Source: Petrosia ficiformis (taxonomy: Eukaryota; Porifera; Demospongiae; Haplosclerida; Petrosiidae). From it: DNA of 64,000 nucleotides. The stretch lies in the NCBI GenBank assembly GCA_947044365.1, contig OX345636.1, positions 48,276,896 through 48,340,895 on the forward strand. The letters run 5' to 3'. Positions 25,601 through 37,600 of the stretch are shown here, in pieces. The notes below the pieces were generated by a model that did not search any database, was not told the DNA's origin, and saw only the letters and a program-made list of their open reading frames with translations. The translations under genes and the position numbers were made by a program. Position 1 is the stretch's first letter, and each line of letters opens with the position of its first letter.

Positions 25601-28600
25601 TAAGGTGTGTTACAATTGCTATGGAAATGCTGATAAGGGAATGTTTCTTGATTAATCACTGCTACAATACATGTATGTACATTGTATATAAATAGAGACG
25701 ATCACTTTATAAATAACAAAACAGCACCCAACACTAATAATGATAAAACCAAGAATACGTTTGCATAATCAAGAAATAGCCTGAAAAGGCTTCTTGTCTA
25801 GGAAATTTTGATTAGTGCTCTTTGAATTCAGACTATGATACTTTACTATCACATACTATCACATTACTATTACACAAACAAACAATAATGCAATTTATAA
25901 TTACAGTATACATGTACATGATGTTATCAGAGATGTAGAAAGAAAGAAAGAAAGAAAGACACCTGAGGCAATGGAAAAATGAAAAATGAAAAATGAAAGT
26001 TGTCTCAGGTGGGATTCGAACCCATGACACTCTGTATTCCAGACAGATGCTCTACCAACTGAGCTACCAAGGCAGCTCAGCTGGCAGGGTCCGAATCAAA
26101 CATCTCATACGCCAGTGAGAACAGGCTAACTTAGTACATGTACTGTGTATGTGCAATCATATAGTAACAGTAATTACCTTAGTTCTACTGTCAATATAGT
26201 ATAGTAATTACTGTATCACTACTGTGGTATTAATTAAGAAGTACATCCCACCTGAGGCAACTCTCATTTTCATTTTTCCATTGCCTCAGGTGCCTTTCTT
26301 TCTTTCTTTCTTTCTTTCTACATCTCCGATAACATCATGTACACGTACACCAATTACTGTAGAAGTTATAGATAAACCAGTTAATTTAATGCATATACAC
26401 AAGAGTGTGTACAAGTAAACCCTGAGTGAGAAGTTTCAAGTCTGATGAGAGAGCGCAAGGAAAGGAGAATCATGGTAATGAATGTCAACCTCAGCCTGTC
26501 AAGAAGCGAAAAATACTATCACTTTCTAAACGAAGAGAGCTAAACTCAAAAGAAAAGTTTTCTGTATCTGTAATGGATGAGTAACTACATGTACATGTAG
26601 CTGACTTTTCAAAAGGCTTTGCTCCAAAGAAGTCATCAAAAAATACTCAGAGGTGTATTAATACTTTCGAAGCATGGGTGGAATCTCGTAACAGTGGTTC
26701 ATTTGATTCTATTGACAGAAATATTTTACAAGACAGTCCAGATTAGCTGTGTAGATGCCTGTCTCTGTTTGTTGTGGAAGCTAGAAGGAGTGATGGGAAT
26801 CCATATCCTGCAAAAACAATATACACAATGTACATGTACATGTACATGTACATTGTACATGTATATGTACATGTACTATCTACATTGTATTAGCTGGGAT
26901 TTTGCACTATAACATATCAGATGATTAACAAAAAAGCTACCTGCAAGATCTTAACACCCATCGAAAATGTACCGAGTACATGCCAAAGACTGTACACATG
27001 TACATGTACCTGCAAAATCCACAACTGTGTCTGTTCCATCAACCTTGGGTACCATTTTTGGATCTGCTCAGAATTGCTCAAGTATTCAATTCTACCTTGC
27101 CAGATAAATAAGAATAATCAAAATTATTACTCATCATACTCTCTTGAGTCTTTTCCTAATTTTTGTGTAACAAAATTGATTATTTAATCTACCTTTCACT
27201 TCTTGTGTTCTAACTTTCATTTCCTGGGTTGTAACTTCAGTGCACTTGATATTAAGGTGGTCTGTTTGATGTGTAGTAAGGTTTCTAGACTACAACTACT
27301 GTTGAACTACTGTAGTGTGGAAATGAAACTACTGAGGAGTAATTACTGTACTGTGTGTTGACTTTTTATTGACATATATTGTATGGAGAAAAGACGCATC
27401 CCATCCTACATTAATCCATTTAATATTGAGAATTTAAGATTATTTCTTTAATGAGCCAATAGCCTACTGTTTTTCCTCTTCTCCAAGTATTTTTATAATA
27501 GAGTCACATGGTACATAATACATACATGTATACATTTGTACATGTATCATGTGTCATGATGTGTAATAGCAAATTAATAAACAAGGGTCACATGATACAT
27601 GTACAGTATACATGTATATAATGTAAAATGATAGCAATTTTTAATAACTAGTACCACACAATATACATACGTAGTCATGACACAAGATTAATTATAAAAT
27701 TAGCATTCCACAGTTGGACAAAGAGAATGAACATTAACACTGACATTTAACACAGTACACTCAAGAATAGTACAATAGTTATTTATAGACACACAACATG
27801 TACATGTACATGTACAATGTACACAAAATTAATATACTTAGTATAGTTATACATTGTAATACACTACTACATGTACATGTGTATATTGTTATAATTATAC
27901 AAATTGTACGTGTGTACAAGCAACTATATACTATGTGAGTTATGCATGTACATGTACATGTTTAACTATAGTACTGTTACTTACATGTACATGTATATAC
28001 ACTACATGTACAATGTACATGTAGTTATACACACATACAATTTGTAAATCATTCACTACACTGTGTATACATATTATACTACCACATACGTATATTAACA
28101 TACCCAGTGTTTCATTAGTCATATCAGAAGCAATTTTTTTCTTCTCTTCATTTGTTTTTGTGGTTTTGAATAGTTCCAATATATCGTGGAAGGCGGAGCC
28201 TATTTCTGTGGCAATGGCCCGTTTGTGTTGATGGAATGCAATAGCTCGTTGAGTTTCACTATCACTAATAAAAGATACATGTACATGTACATATATGTAT
28301 ATGAACGTGTACATACATGTATAAACCATAGCAATTGTTATTAACATATACTGTATATATAGTATATGTACAAATGTATGTATCAATCATTGCTGATGGC
28401 ACTAGTGTATACAGTGAAAATTGGGGCCTGAAGAAAGCAATCATATGGATGGCCCTGTGAGTCATAGAAACATTTCTTGTGATTGTACATACATGTGTGT
28501 ACATGTACATGTACATGTACATGTACATGTACATGTACATGTACAGTATAGTCCTCAGTCAACCATTCATTTAAGGCAGTAATTAATACCAATAATTATT

Positions 28601-31600
28601 GAGAAAATGTTAATTAATTTTTATGGCCCGCAGGGCCATCCCTATGATTGCTTTCCCACGGGTTCGATGTATGTTTATATATATATATATATATTTTCTT
28701 GTGTCCACTTACGCAAGTATGCGTTGTATACGTAGTTAAGGAAGTTACATCATTCCCGGGGGCTCGGTCAATTAATGGGCGTGGCGCGTAAAAGAACGCG
28801 CGATCATTGATCAAGCTCTACACAGCAGCAGAAAGAAATCTGTGTAGCTTACGTAGAAACTGGAACTAATAGCTAGCTATTCTGCCTGAAATATATTCCT
28901 AAAGTTCTACAAGGTCCTTTGAAAGGTCAGGAGAGTAGATAATCAAAATAATAAGCTGTTATCTTTCATGCTTGATAAAGTCAGCCATGATTACCGAATG
29001 CTGGACACCACAAAGCAGTCATAGAGATACGTTTATCTTTACTTAAATTTGTAAAGCAATCATAGGGATGTTTTTTTTCTCTATATACACTTGTTCATTA
29101 TGAATTCAAATATTGGAAGGTGGAAACTTATTAGAGTATTGGTAATATCTTACATGTACATGTACTGTGATGTACATGTACAGTATATCACTGCATCATG
29201 TACTATACATACAGCTGTACATATACATGTATCGTATATCGCAACATAACAATGCACAATATATCATATTGCGAAATTTATTTATATTGATACAAAAGGG
29301 TGTGGCAATTAATTTGTGTAGTCACGCCCATGCAATTTTAACACGTGAAAGATGGCAGAGCTCGTATATCAGGAAGAAGATTTATATACTCACCCTCGAG
29401 CTAAGAGTAAAGTGTGGATTCTTTTCGGTTTCAAGAAAGACTTCATGGTAAAGCTTGTTAAAGATAAATTTTTTTGTAGGATTTGTCGATCGTCGATCGC
29501 GTACTCTGGAAACACTTCTAACCTGACCTACCATCTTCAAAAACATCTTTTAGCTTTCAAGGAAGTAGAGAAAGAAAGGAAACACTCTAAAGACGATGAA
29601 AAACAGGCTAAGCAACTAGAATCTTATTCAATGTGGCATAAAAACAATATAATACATTACATAGTAAAATTTTAATGTTTATGTCATGACATATGTCATC
29701 GTGACATAAACTGCCATGACATATGACATGGAAAGAATTCCATATCGTGGCAACCCTAGTATACATACATGTACATGTATGTACATTGAATAGACAACAC
29801 CTACTTGCTATCAGGTGAACTAGCTCCTGAGTGATGTGAAGGACTATCTATTCCGGGAGGAGGAGGGAATACGTACCAACAATTCAAGGCATGGCTAAAC
29901 TTTGCTTCTATCCCTCCTGGGATTATATGAGTTTCTAGATTAGATCCGACATCCTCTTCTATAGATAAGGGATCGTGGAAGTTGAAACCTTCATGTAGTT
30001 TCCACACTCGATTAGAGTAATGCAAGACAACTCCAGAGAGTGATATTAGATCCATATTACTCTTCTCTGTTGGATTATTAGTCGCTTGTGATTGTAATAA
30101 GATAACTCTTAATATAGAGGGCCTGTGAATAACAATCGGAGCTAACTCTTGTATATTGCTCCCACTTTTCCCCTCTTCATCTTTTCTGGTTAGTGAAGAC
30201 GTTCGTAAACTATCAAATTTTATAACGAGAGGGTTCGTTGGTAGATCACTATCATCATCTGATCCTTCATGTTCATCTGTAGAATACATGTACAAAATAT
30301 ATTATGTATTGTATGTATTATATATACAAGTACAGTACAGCTGCACATGATTTACATTGTATGTATATTGGGATAGTAGTCATAGTACATATACATGTAC
30401 ATGTACATGTACACGTACATGTACATGTACTTATCAATGTTATCACATACATGTACATGTGTATATCAAATCAAATTTCTAATGTAGTCAGTGTACTAAA
30501 TAATGACATGTACATGTACACTAATTCATTGTAATATGAGTTCTGTACTAGGACTATAAATTTGTACATACAATAATAATATACATGTACATGTACATAC
30601 ATGTATAATTATTTTTTAATGATTTTTTTAATTATGTTAAAATTATAGGTGCCATTATGTAATGCTAAGTATAAGGACTACCACGTATACATGTATATAC
30701 AAACAATGTTTACCATAGAAACAACGAATCCATACATTTTCAATTAGACATTCAAATTATGCACTATGATAATATTTTACCGTATTGTACTGGACTAGCG
30801 TGACCGGAAGTTTTATTGCTCAGAAAATCACCTGACTGGAAGTTTTATTGCTCAGAAAATCACCTGACTGGAAGTTTTATTGCTCAGAAATTTTATTGCT
30901 CAGAAAATCACCTGACTGGAAGTTTTATTGTACAAAAAATCACCTGACTGGATGTTTTGTTTTACAGCGCATTACGTGTTGCTAAGTAAAAATTGTGTAG
31001 AAAGAGATTACTCACTAATTTCTTTAGTTTTGGCGATGGTGAAGTTAGTAAATATGACTTGTGATAAAATTCTGAATGAAGTAAGTTTTGTTTATGATAA
31101 AATGTGAAAGTAGAGATGTTTTTATATGTTCAGTGATGAAAGTCTCTTTTCGAGTTGGAGGTTGCCCGAGATAACTACTGGCTGGGGATTTAGCTTCAAG
31201 ATGACCATCTTTATCATGATAGTTTGAATAATAAAGTACTGCTAAGTAATAATAGGCAAAACAAGCATGATTTGATAAATATATTATCAAACAGATACCC
31301 AGGAAATATTACTCGTTGGATACAGCATGCTACCCGTCTTTCGGACTCATGGCAATGCTGCATCCAAGTGATCCAACTTGTAATATTTCCCAGTATCTGT
31401 GTGATAATAAATATATACATGTATATTGTAATATACATGTATTTCAGTATAATCAGGACAATGTACATGTACTAAAAAGAGATCTCAAATCGTGTCATTT
31501 ACTTTATGATTTACAAACACACGTAATTAGACATTATTTCCGAGTTTCACGTGATTTGCCTTGTTGTGTAGTAGGTACACATGTACATGTACAAGAAAGC

Positions 31601-34600
31601 TACTCCTTACAATATTGTATTCAAGCCACTAACTGTTATTTTTGTTACTTGTAGGTACTCCATCAACAAGACATTCTGTTAAAGTGGCTAATTTCTGGTT
31701 TTGGTTAGCCTTCCTTCCTGATGTTTTTGTGTATACGTGTACTGTACATGTACTATATGTCACATTCTATTCCATTGCTTTGCTATTGAGTTACAGTATA
31801 ATCATACGTGTACTGTACATGTACTGTATGTCACATTCTATTCCATTGCTTTGCTATTGAGTTACAGTATAATCATACGTGTACTGTACATGTACTGTAT
31901 GTCACATTCTATTCCATTGCTTTGCTATTGAGTTACAGTATAATCATACGTGTACTGTACATGTACTGTATGTCACATTCTATTCCATTGCTTTGCTATT
32001 GAGTTACAGTATAATCATACGTGTACTGTACATGTACTATATGTCACATTCTATTCCATTGCTTTGCTATTGAGTTACAGTATAATCATACGTGTACTGT
32101 ACATGTACTGTATGTCACATTCTATTCCATTGCTTTGCTATTGAGTTACAGTATAATCATACGTGTACTGTACATGTACTATATGTCACATTCTATTCCA
32201 TTGCTTTGCTATTGAGTTACAGTATAATCATACGTGTACTGTACATGTACTGTATGTCACATTCTATTCCATTGCTTTGCTATTGAGTTACAGTATAATC
32301 ATACGTGTACTGTACATGTACTGTATGTCACATTCTATTCCATTGCTTTGCTATTGAGTTACAGTATAATCATACGTGTACTGTACATGTACTATATGTC
32401 ACATTCTATTCCATTGCTTTGCTATTGAGTTACAGTATAATCATACGTGTACTGTACATGTACTGTATGTCACATTCTATTCCATTGCTTTGCTATTGAG
32501 TTACAGTATAATCATACGTGTACTGTACATGTACTATATGTCACATTCTATTCCATTGCTTTGCTATTGAGTTACAGTATAATCATACGTGTATATGTAT
32601 TAACCTTATAACATTAAACTATACACTATATTGCATTATGAAGTCATCATATCATAATTTGCAGTCATCGAGCATATGAACAGATATACACACATGTACA
32701 TGTACATACTAGGGCCACAACGAATATTCGCTCATTATTTTGGTATTCGGATGTATTTTTAGCATCCAGATATTCGTTTAATGTTTGCGCATGCGTAGAA
32801 ATTGAACACGTGAAATTATAATTGCAATAAAATGGCCGCGGAGAAGTTTCTTGCTCCATGTTACCAGCTTTCTACACCTGTAGAGTACTGAATGGATAGT
32901 TTAAATAACTTTGGCTGTTGTTATAAACATTTATAGCAACTGGTAACAGCAAAATGGTGAGCTAATATTTGATATCTCACTAGAAACAAGTTATAACAAA
33001 ATTTCTTTGAAAGCAATTGAATATCTTAATATTCATTCATGAAACTAAGCAAATATCCAAATACCAAAAACTACTATTCGTTGCAGCCCTATTACAATGT
33101 ACATACATGTGCATGTACATGTACGTATATGACACAAATCTCATAATCAAATCACAAGAAAAGTTGGTCATCTCAGTTCCATGCAAACACTAATGTGCAT
33201 ATAATACTTATATAGAAACCACTAACATTCACATACATGTACATGTATATATACATGTACAATTTGGCAAACCTTTATCCAATAAACTATCATTTCTCTC
33301 AAATGTGGATGGTTCAGTTGTCTTATCTGATGAAGTCAAAGATGTTTGTTGTTCTACATGTAATTGAGCTTTCAGTCTCTCCTCTTCCTCTCTCTCTTGA
33401 TAACCAGGACTAAACAACTGTTCTATTCTTCTTTCTTCTTCTTCATCATCATGTTTATTTTCATTTTTAGTTTCAGTAGATGACATAATATCTAACAACA
33501 AAATTAATTAAATTAATAATCAATTATAGCTTCGAACAATTATCCAAAACAATTCTCTTAATTAATAAATGTGTTCATGTCAGTGGTGGATCTACAGGGT
33601 ACATGATGTTATCCGAGATGCAGATAGATACATGTAGAAAGAAAGAAAGAAAGAAAGAAAGACACCTGAGGCAATGGACATGTACATGCAGGCCCTACCA
33701 ATGACACCATGTGACCTTCACAAAAGCTAAATGCATACATATAATAATTACATCATTAGTTAGTTAATTACTACCATACTACATGTACCAGACAAAAGCT
33801 TTACAAGTGAACTACTGAGTCCTGAATTAAAGGTTGCCATCAATTAAGAAAAATCAGAGAATAAAGGGTTAAAATATAAATATTGCACACATGGTGTACT
33901 ACTGTAAATGTACATGTACGGCTTGCAAACAGTGCCTCAAAGTGCCCTCCTATTTTCAAAAGTCTGGATCCTCCACTGGTTCATTTTAACGAGACTTGAC
34001 CAATAGATTTTTAATCAATTTTCCCAAGGGAAAGGGGTGGATATAGCATGCTCTGTGTAGGGGGGTCTGGGAGAATACTCTATGGTTTCATGTGAAATAG
34101 AAATTCTATACCCAGGTCAGCACTCAATGGACTGGAGTTCTAATTTTAGCAAATGCTCAGTGAAGTTGTTCAAATTACATGTAGTAAGTGTTCAAATATA
34201 AGTGTTTGATGAAAATTACATACATGTATACAGTGTATACATGTAAATGTACATTGTGTATATACATACTTGATCTCATAGTAGCAGTAATGGAACCGAA
34301 AGCAGAGCTTCTTGAGTCTTCAACTGTCAAGTCTAAACAAACAAAAATAAAGACATACAAAATGCTCATAGAGGACTTTTGTTAGGAGGAGAGAAACATA
34401 CAGTATATGTCAATAACAAGTCACCATACAGTACAGTAATTACTCAGTGGTTTCATTTCTACACTACAGTAGTTCAAAATATTTAACAGTAATTGGTGTA
34501 CTTGTTACATTGTAATTCAACACTACAGTAGTGATACAGTAATTACATGTACTATACTATACTGACAGTAGAACTAAGGTAATTACTGTTACTGTATGGT

Positions 34601-37600
34601 GACTTTTTATTGACACATACTGTACATGTAGTCATATTGACTATACTGTTATAGGAGGTACATGTATATACACTGTACCTCCATACAGAGGAAGTGTTAA
34701 TATATTTTGCACTGTGTTTGAATAAGATGGAGTCAGATGATGTTTCCTCTCGTATTCAAGGAAAGATCACTGAGACAGTTGGTGAAAAATAATAGCATTT
34801 AATTGATGAAGGTTGAATTATTAGTTGATGAGATTATTAAAAATCATCTTGCTTTCTTGGTGCTCCTCAGGTACATGTACATGTACAGGTAACTTGTGAA
34901 ATGCAAGATACTATAAGGCAAACTGGTTTAGCTTATGAGTCTGACTCGTCCATCAAGAGCAGATGACTTACAGGTAGTACAATTATACATGTACATGTAT
35001 GTACATGTAGATTAGAGATACTTCCTGGAGTGAGTTTGTTTCAGCCTATAGAGCCTGGTAAAGCACTCTAACTTCCATATACATGTACATGTACATGTAC
35101 AATCTACCTGACACTATACTTTAGTATAGTGACAATCCCTGGATGACCCATGGAATGCCAGCTACAGTGGCGATCAGCCGTAACTTTACACACGCTCGTA
35201 CGTTACTCGCGTGCGACACGCAAAGTATATGCACGGTACACGCGTGATCGAAGGCGCGCGCGCGCGAGCGGTCACTTATGAATTACGTGCACTCGTGCTC
35301 GCGCTCGCGCGTGTGTAAGTACTAGTACACGCGTCCACTCGCGCGCGCGATCTAATCGCTCGCAATACAGCTGCTTTGAATGCAGCTGTACCAACTAATA
35401 TCTAACTCTTCACCTTTATAGCTCTCTTCAGTCTCTTGTTTTATAAAACTGGAGTTTTTAACTTACTTTGCTGAAAAGAAGAGTTACTAAGATAGACATT
35501 GATGTAAAATTTATGCTTCGCTATCGGCAGGAAGATAGCGATGCGAGCGCTTGAAAGTGCAGTAGTCCAAAGGGCAACGCCCACACCTTTACTTACCTGT
35601 ATAACTTCAACGTTTTACACAACACAGACTTCTAACTTACTTAGTTAGACAGAGGATCTTCTAACAATGTCGTGGATACCAAAACCATGCTTCGTTAGTT
35701 GGAGGAAAACAGCAAGGCGAGTGTTTTAAGTGCAGTGGTCATTGCCAACACCCACCCGTCTTTGTCAATTTTTAATAATTTGAAAAGGCTTTGAAAAAAG
35801 CCGTTTATGGTGAAATCTTCAAGGCTTTGAAAAAAGCCGTTTACATTCGAACAAGGCTAGCTGATTTAATAACCTGAAGCTGCTCCATTCACTTCAATTA
35901 CTTTTGGCATAACTTTATTCAAATGGGAGATATATTTGGTGCATACTTCTGGTGTCAGAGACCTCCAGAACTGTAGTATACCAGCTTTCAAAGTTTCTAA
36001 ATTGGTAGGTTTGTGTTGATGCCGTAAAAAGTATTTTAAAGATCCCCACACGTTTTCAATTGGATTAAGATCCAGGCTCTCTGGTGGAGTTGGCCACCAA
36101 TTGATTCCATTCATGACAAGATACTCCTTCGTAAAGTGGCTTACATGTTTGGGATCATTGTCCTGTTGGAAGCGATATCCATTATCTGGAAACATACGAG
36201 TAATGAAGGGTTTCAATGCTTTTTCTAATATTGTGCAATATCGTATTGATGTCATTGTTCCAGTGAACAGAACAATTGAAGTAGCACCTTGTATACTTAT
36301 TCCCCCCCAGATGTGCACTTTGACAGGATGCTTAGGTCTTGGCTTTAGTTTCCTAGCTTGATTTTTCTTCCAGAAACAAAGCCTTCCATGATTGTCCAAT
36401 TGAACCGAACACTCATCGGTGAATAAAACATTATCAAATGTTTCTTTTGTTTTTAGCATGTCTTTACACCAAGATAGCCGCTTGTCCATATTTACTTGCC
36501 TCACAAGTTGACAATATTTTGGCCTTGTGGCAACCCAACCAAGAGATTGTCTCATTCTTTTCACAGTACTGATGGACACTTTAACATTTGGCCATTTCTT
36601 CAGTATTGCAGTTTGTAGTTGCCGTGCTGTCATGTCATCGTTTTGTGCCAAGGAGTCGTCAATAAACTTCACCTGATCAAAATTTAATATATGAGGTGGC
36701 TTTGGTTTCGGTAGATTTTGAATACTCCCATGTTTCTTGTATTTTTTTATCAGAGCATAGAGTACCATTTTACTTACAAATATCTGCTCTTCAGCTAGCC
36801 TTGTTCGAATGTTGTCAACGGAATATCCCTTCTTTCTGAGAATAACAACTCCCTTTCTTGTTTCTATAGATAAACGTGGCATGGTAACAGCAATCAAAAA
36901 GCATTCCTAAAACCTTTTTTTAATGTAAAAGCTGCTTATAAAGACTCCAGAACGATACACGCGCGTCCAGTTACTAGCAATCACGCACACGAGCGCGCGA
37001 GCGTGCGGCTTGACTTCACGCGTCGTGTACGAGTGCGCACGCTCGTGAGTGCGAGTCGAATCGCTCGCATTGCACTCGCGAGTGATTCGACGCGTACACG
37101 CGCCCCTGCGTAAAGTTACGGCTGATCGCCGCTGTATATGCTGACATTCATAGAATCTCTGACACTATACTTTAGTATAGTGACAATCCCTGGATGACCC
37201 ATGGAATGCCAGCTATATGCTGACATTCATAGAATCTCTGACACTATACTTTAGTATAGTGACAATCCCTGGATGACCCATGGAATGCCAGCTACTGTAT
37301 ATGCTGACATTCATAGAATCTCTGACAATATACTTCAGCATAGTGACAATCCTTGGATATTCCATGGAATGCCAGCTATATGCTGACATTCATAGAATCT
37401 CTGACAATATACTTCAGCATAGTGACAATCCTTGGATATTCCATGGAATGCCAGCTATATGCTGACATTCATAGAATCTCTGACAATATATTTTAGGACA
37501 TTCCCTGGATGTTCCATGGATTGCTGCCTATATATGAGTATTCATGAATCTGACAATAGTTTATAGTGACAATCCTGGGATGGCTGTGGTTTGTAAGCTA

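Larger units (their letters stand above)
23312..28103. other. Intron 17, host to the nested collagen gene
   Basis: The intron between RUN exons 17 and 18 contains collagen gene B on the opposite strand, two SINEs, and a Crypton-like remnant. Confidence 0.85.
23780..33872 (+). repeat. Segmental duplication, copy B (partner 1-8590)
   Basis: Carries the functional exons 15-17 of the RUN/SH3 gene and collagen gene B. It is longer than copy A because of later insertions: two SINEs, the element at 28618-29098, the BED/hAT fragment and the 71-bp minisatellite. Confidence 0.9.
35108..37560. repeat. 79-bp tandem repeat split by a Tc1 element
   Basis: Unit contains TATGCTGACATTCATAGAAT, ACTATACTTTAGTATAGTGA and ATGGAATGCCAGCTA. 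A partial unit lies at 35108-35164, then the transposon, then about five units at 37137-37560. The unit has a hairpin around CTATACTTTAGTATAG. Confidence 0.9.

Noticed and set aside
26001..26074. A functional tRNA gene
   Set aside because: The head folds like a tRNA with A and B boxes, but it is joined to a SINE body and tail, varies in the anticodon loop between copies, and is repeated.
28498..28545. CRISPR-like regular repeats
   Set aside because: The TACATG arrays are simple tandem repeats without unique spacers, in a eukaryotic genome.
31737..32570. Ten overlapping 64-codon ORFs with the same sequence
   Set aside because: Frame rotation of the 71-bp tandem repeat; not genes.
34725..34975. 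Fragment starting MESDDVSSRIQGKITETVG as an exon
   Set aside because: A stop follows after 21 codons and no consistent splice sites or family could be recognised.
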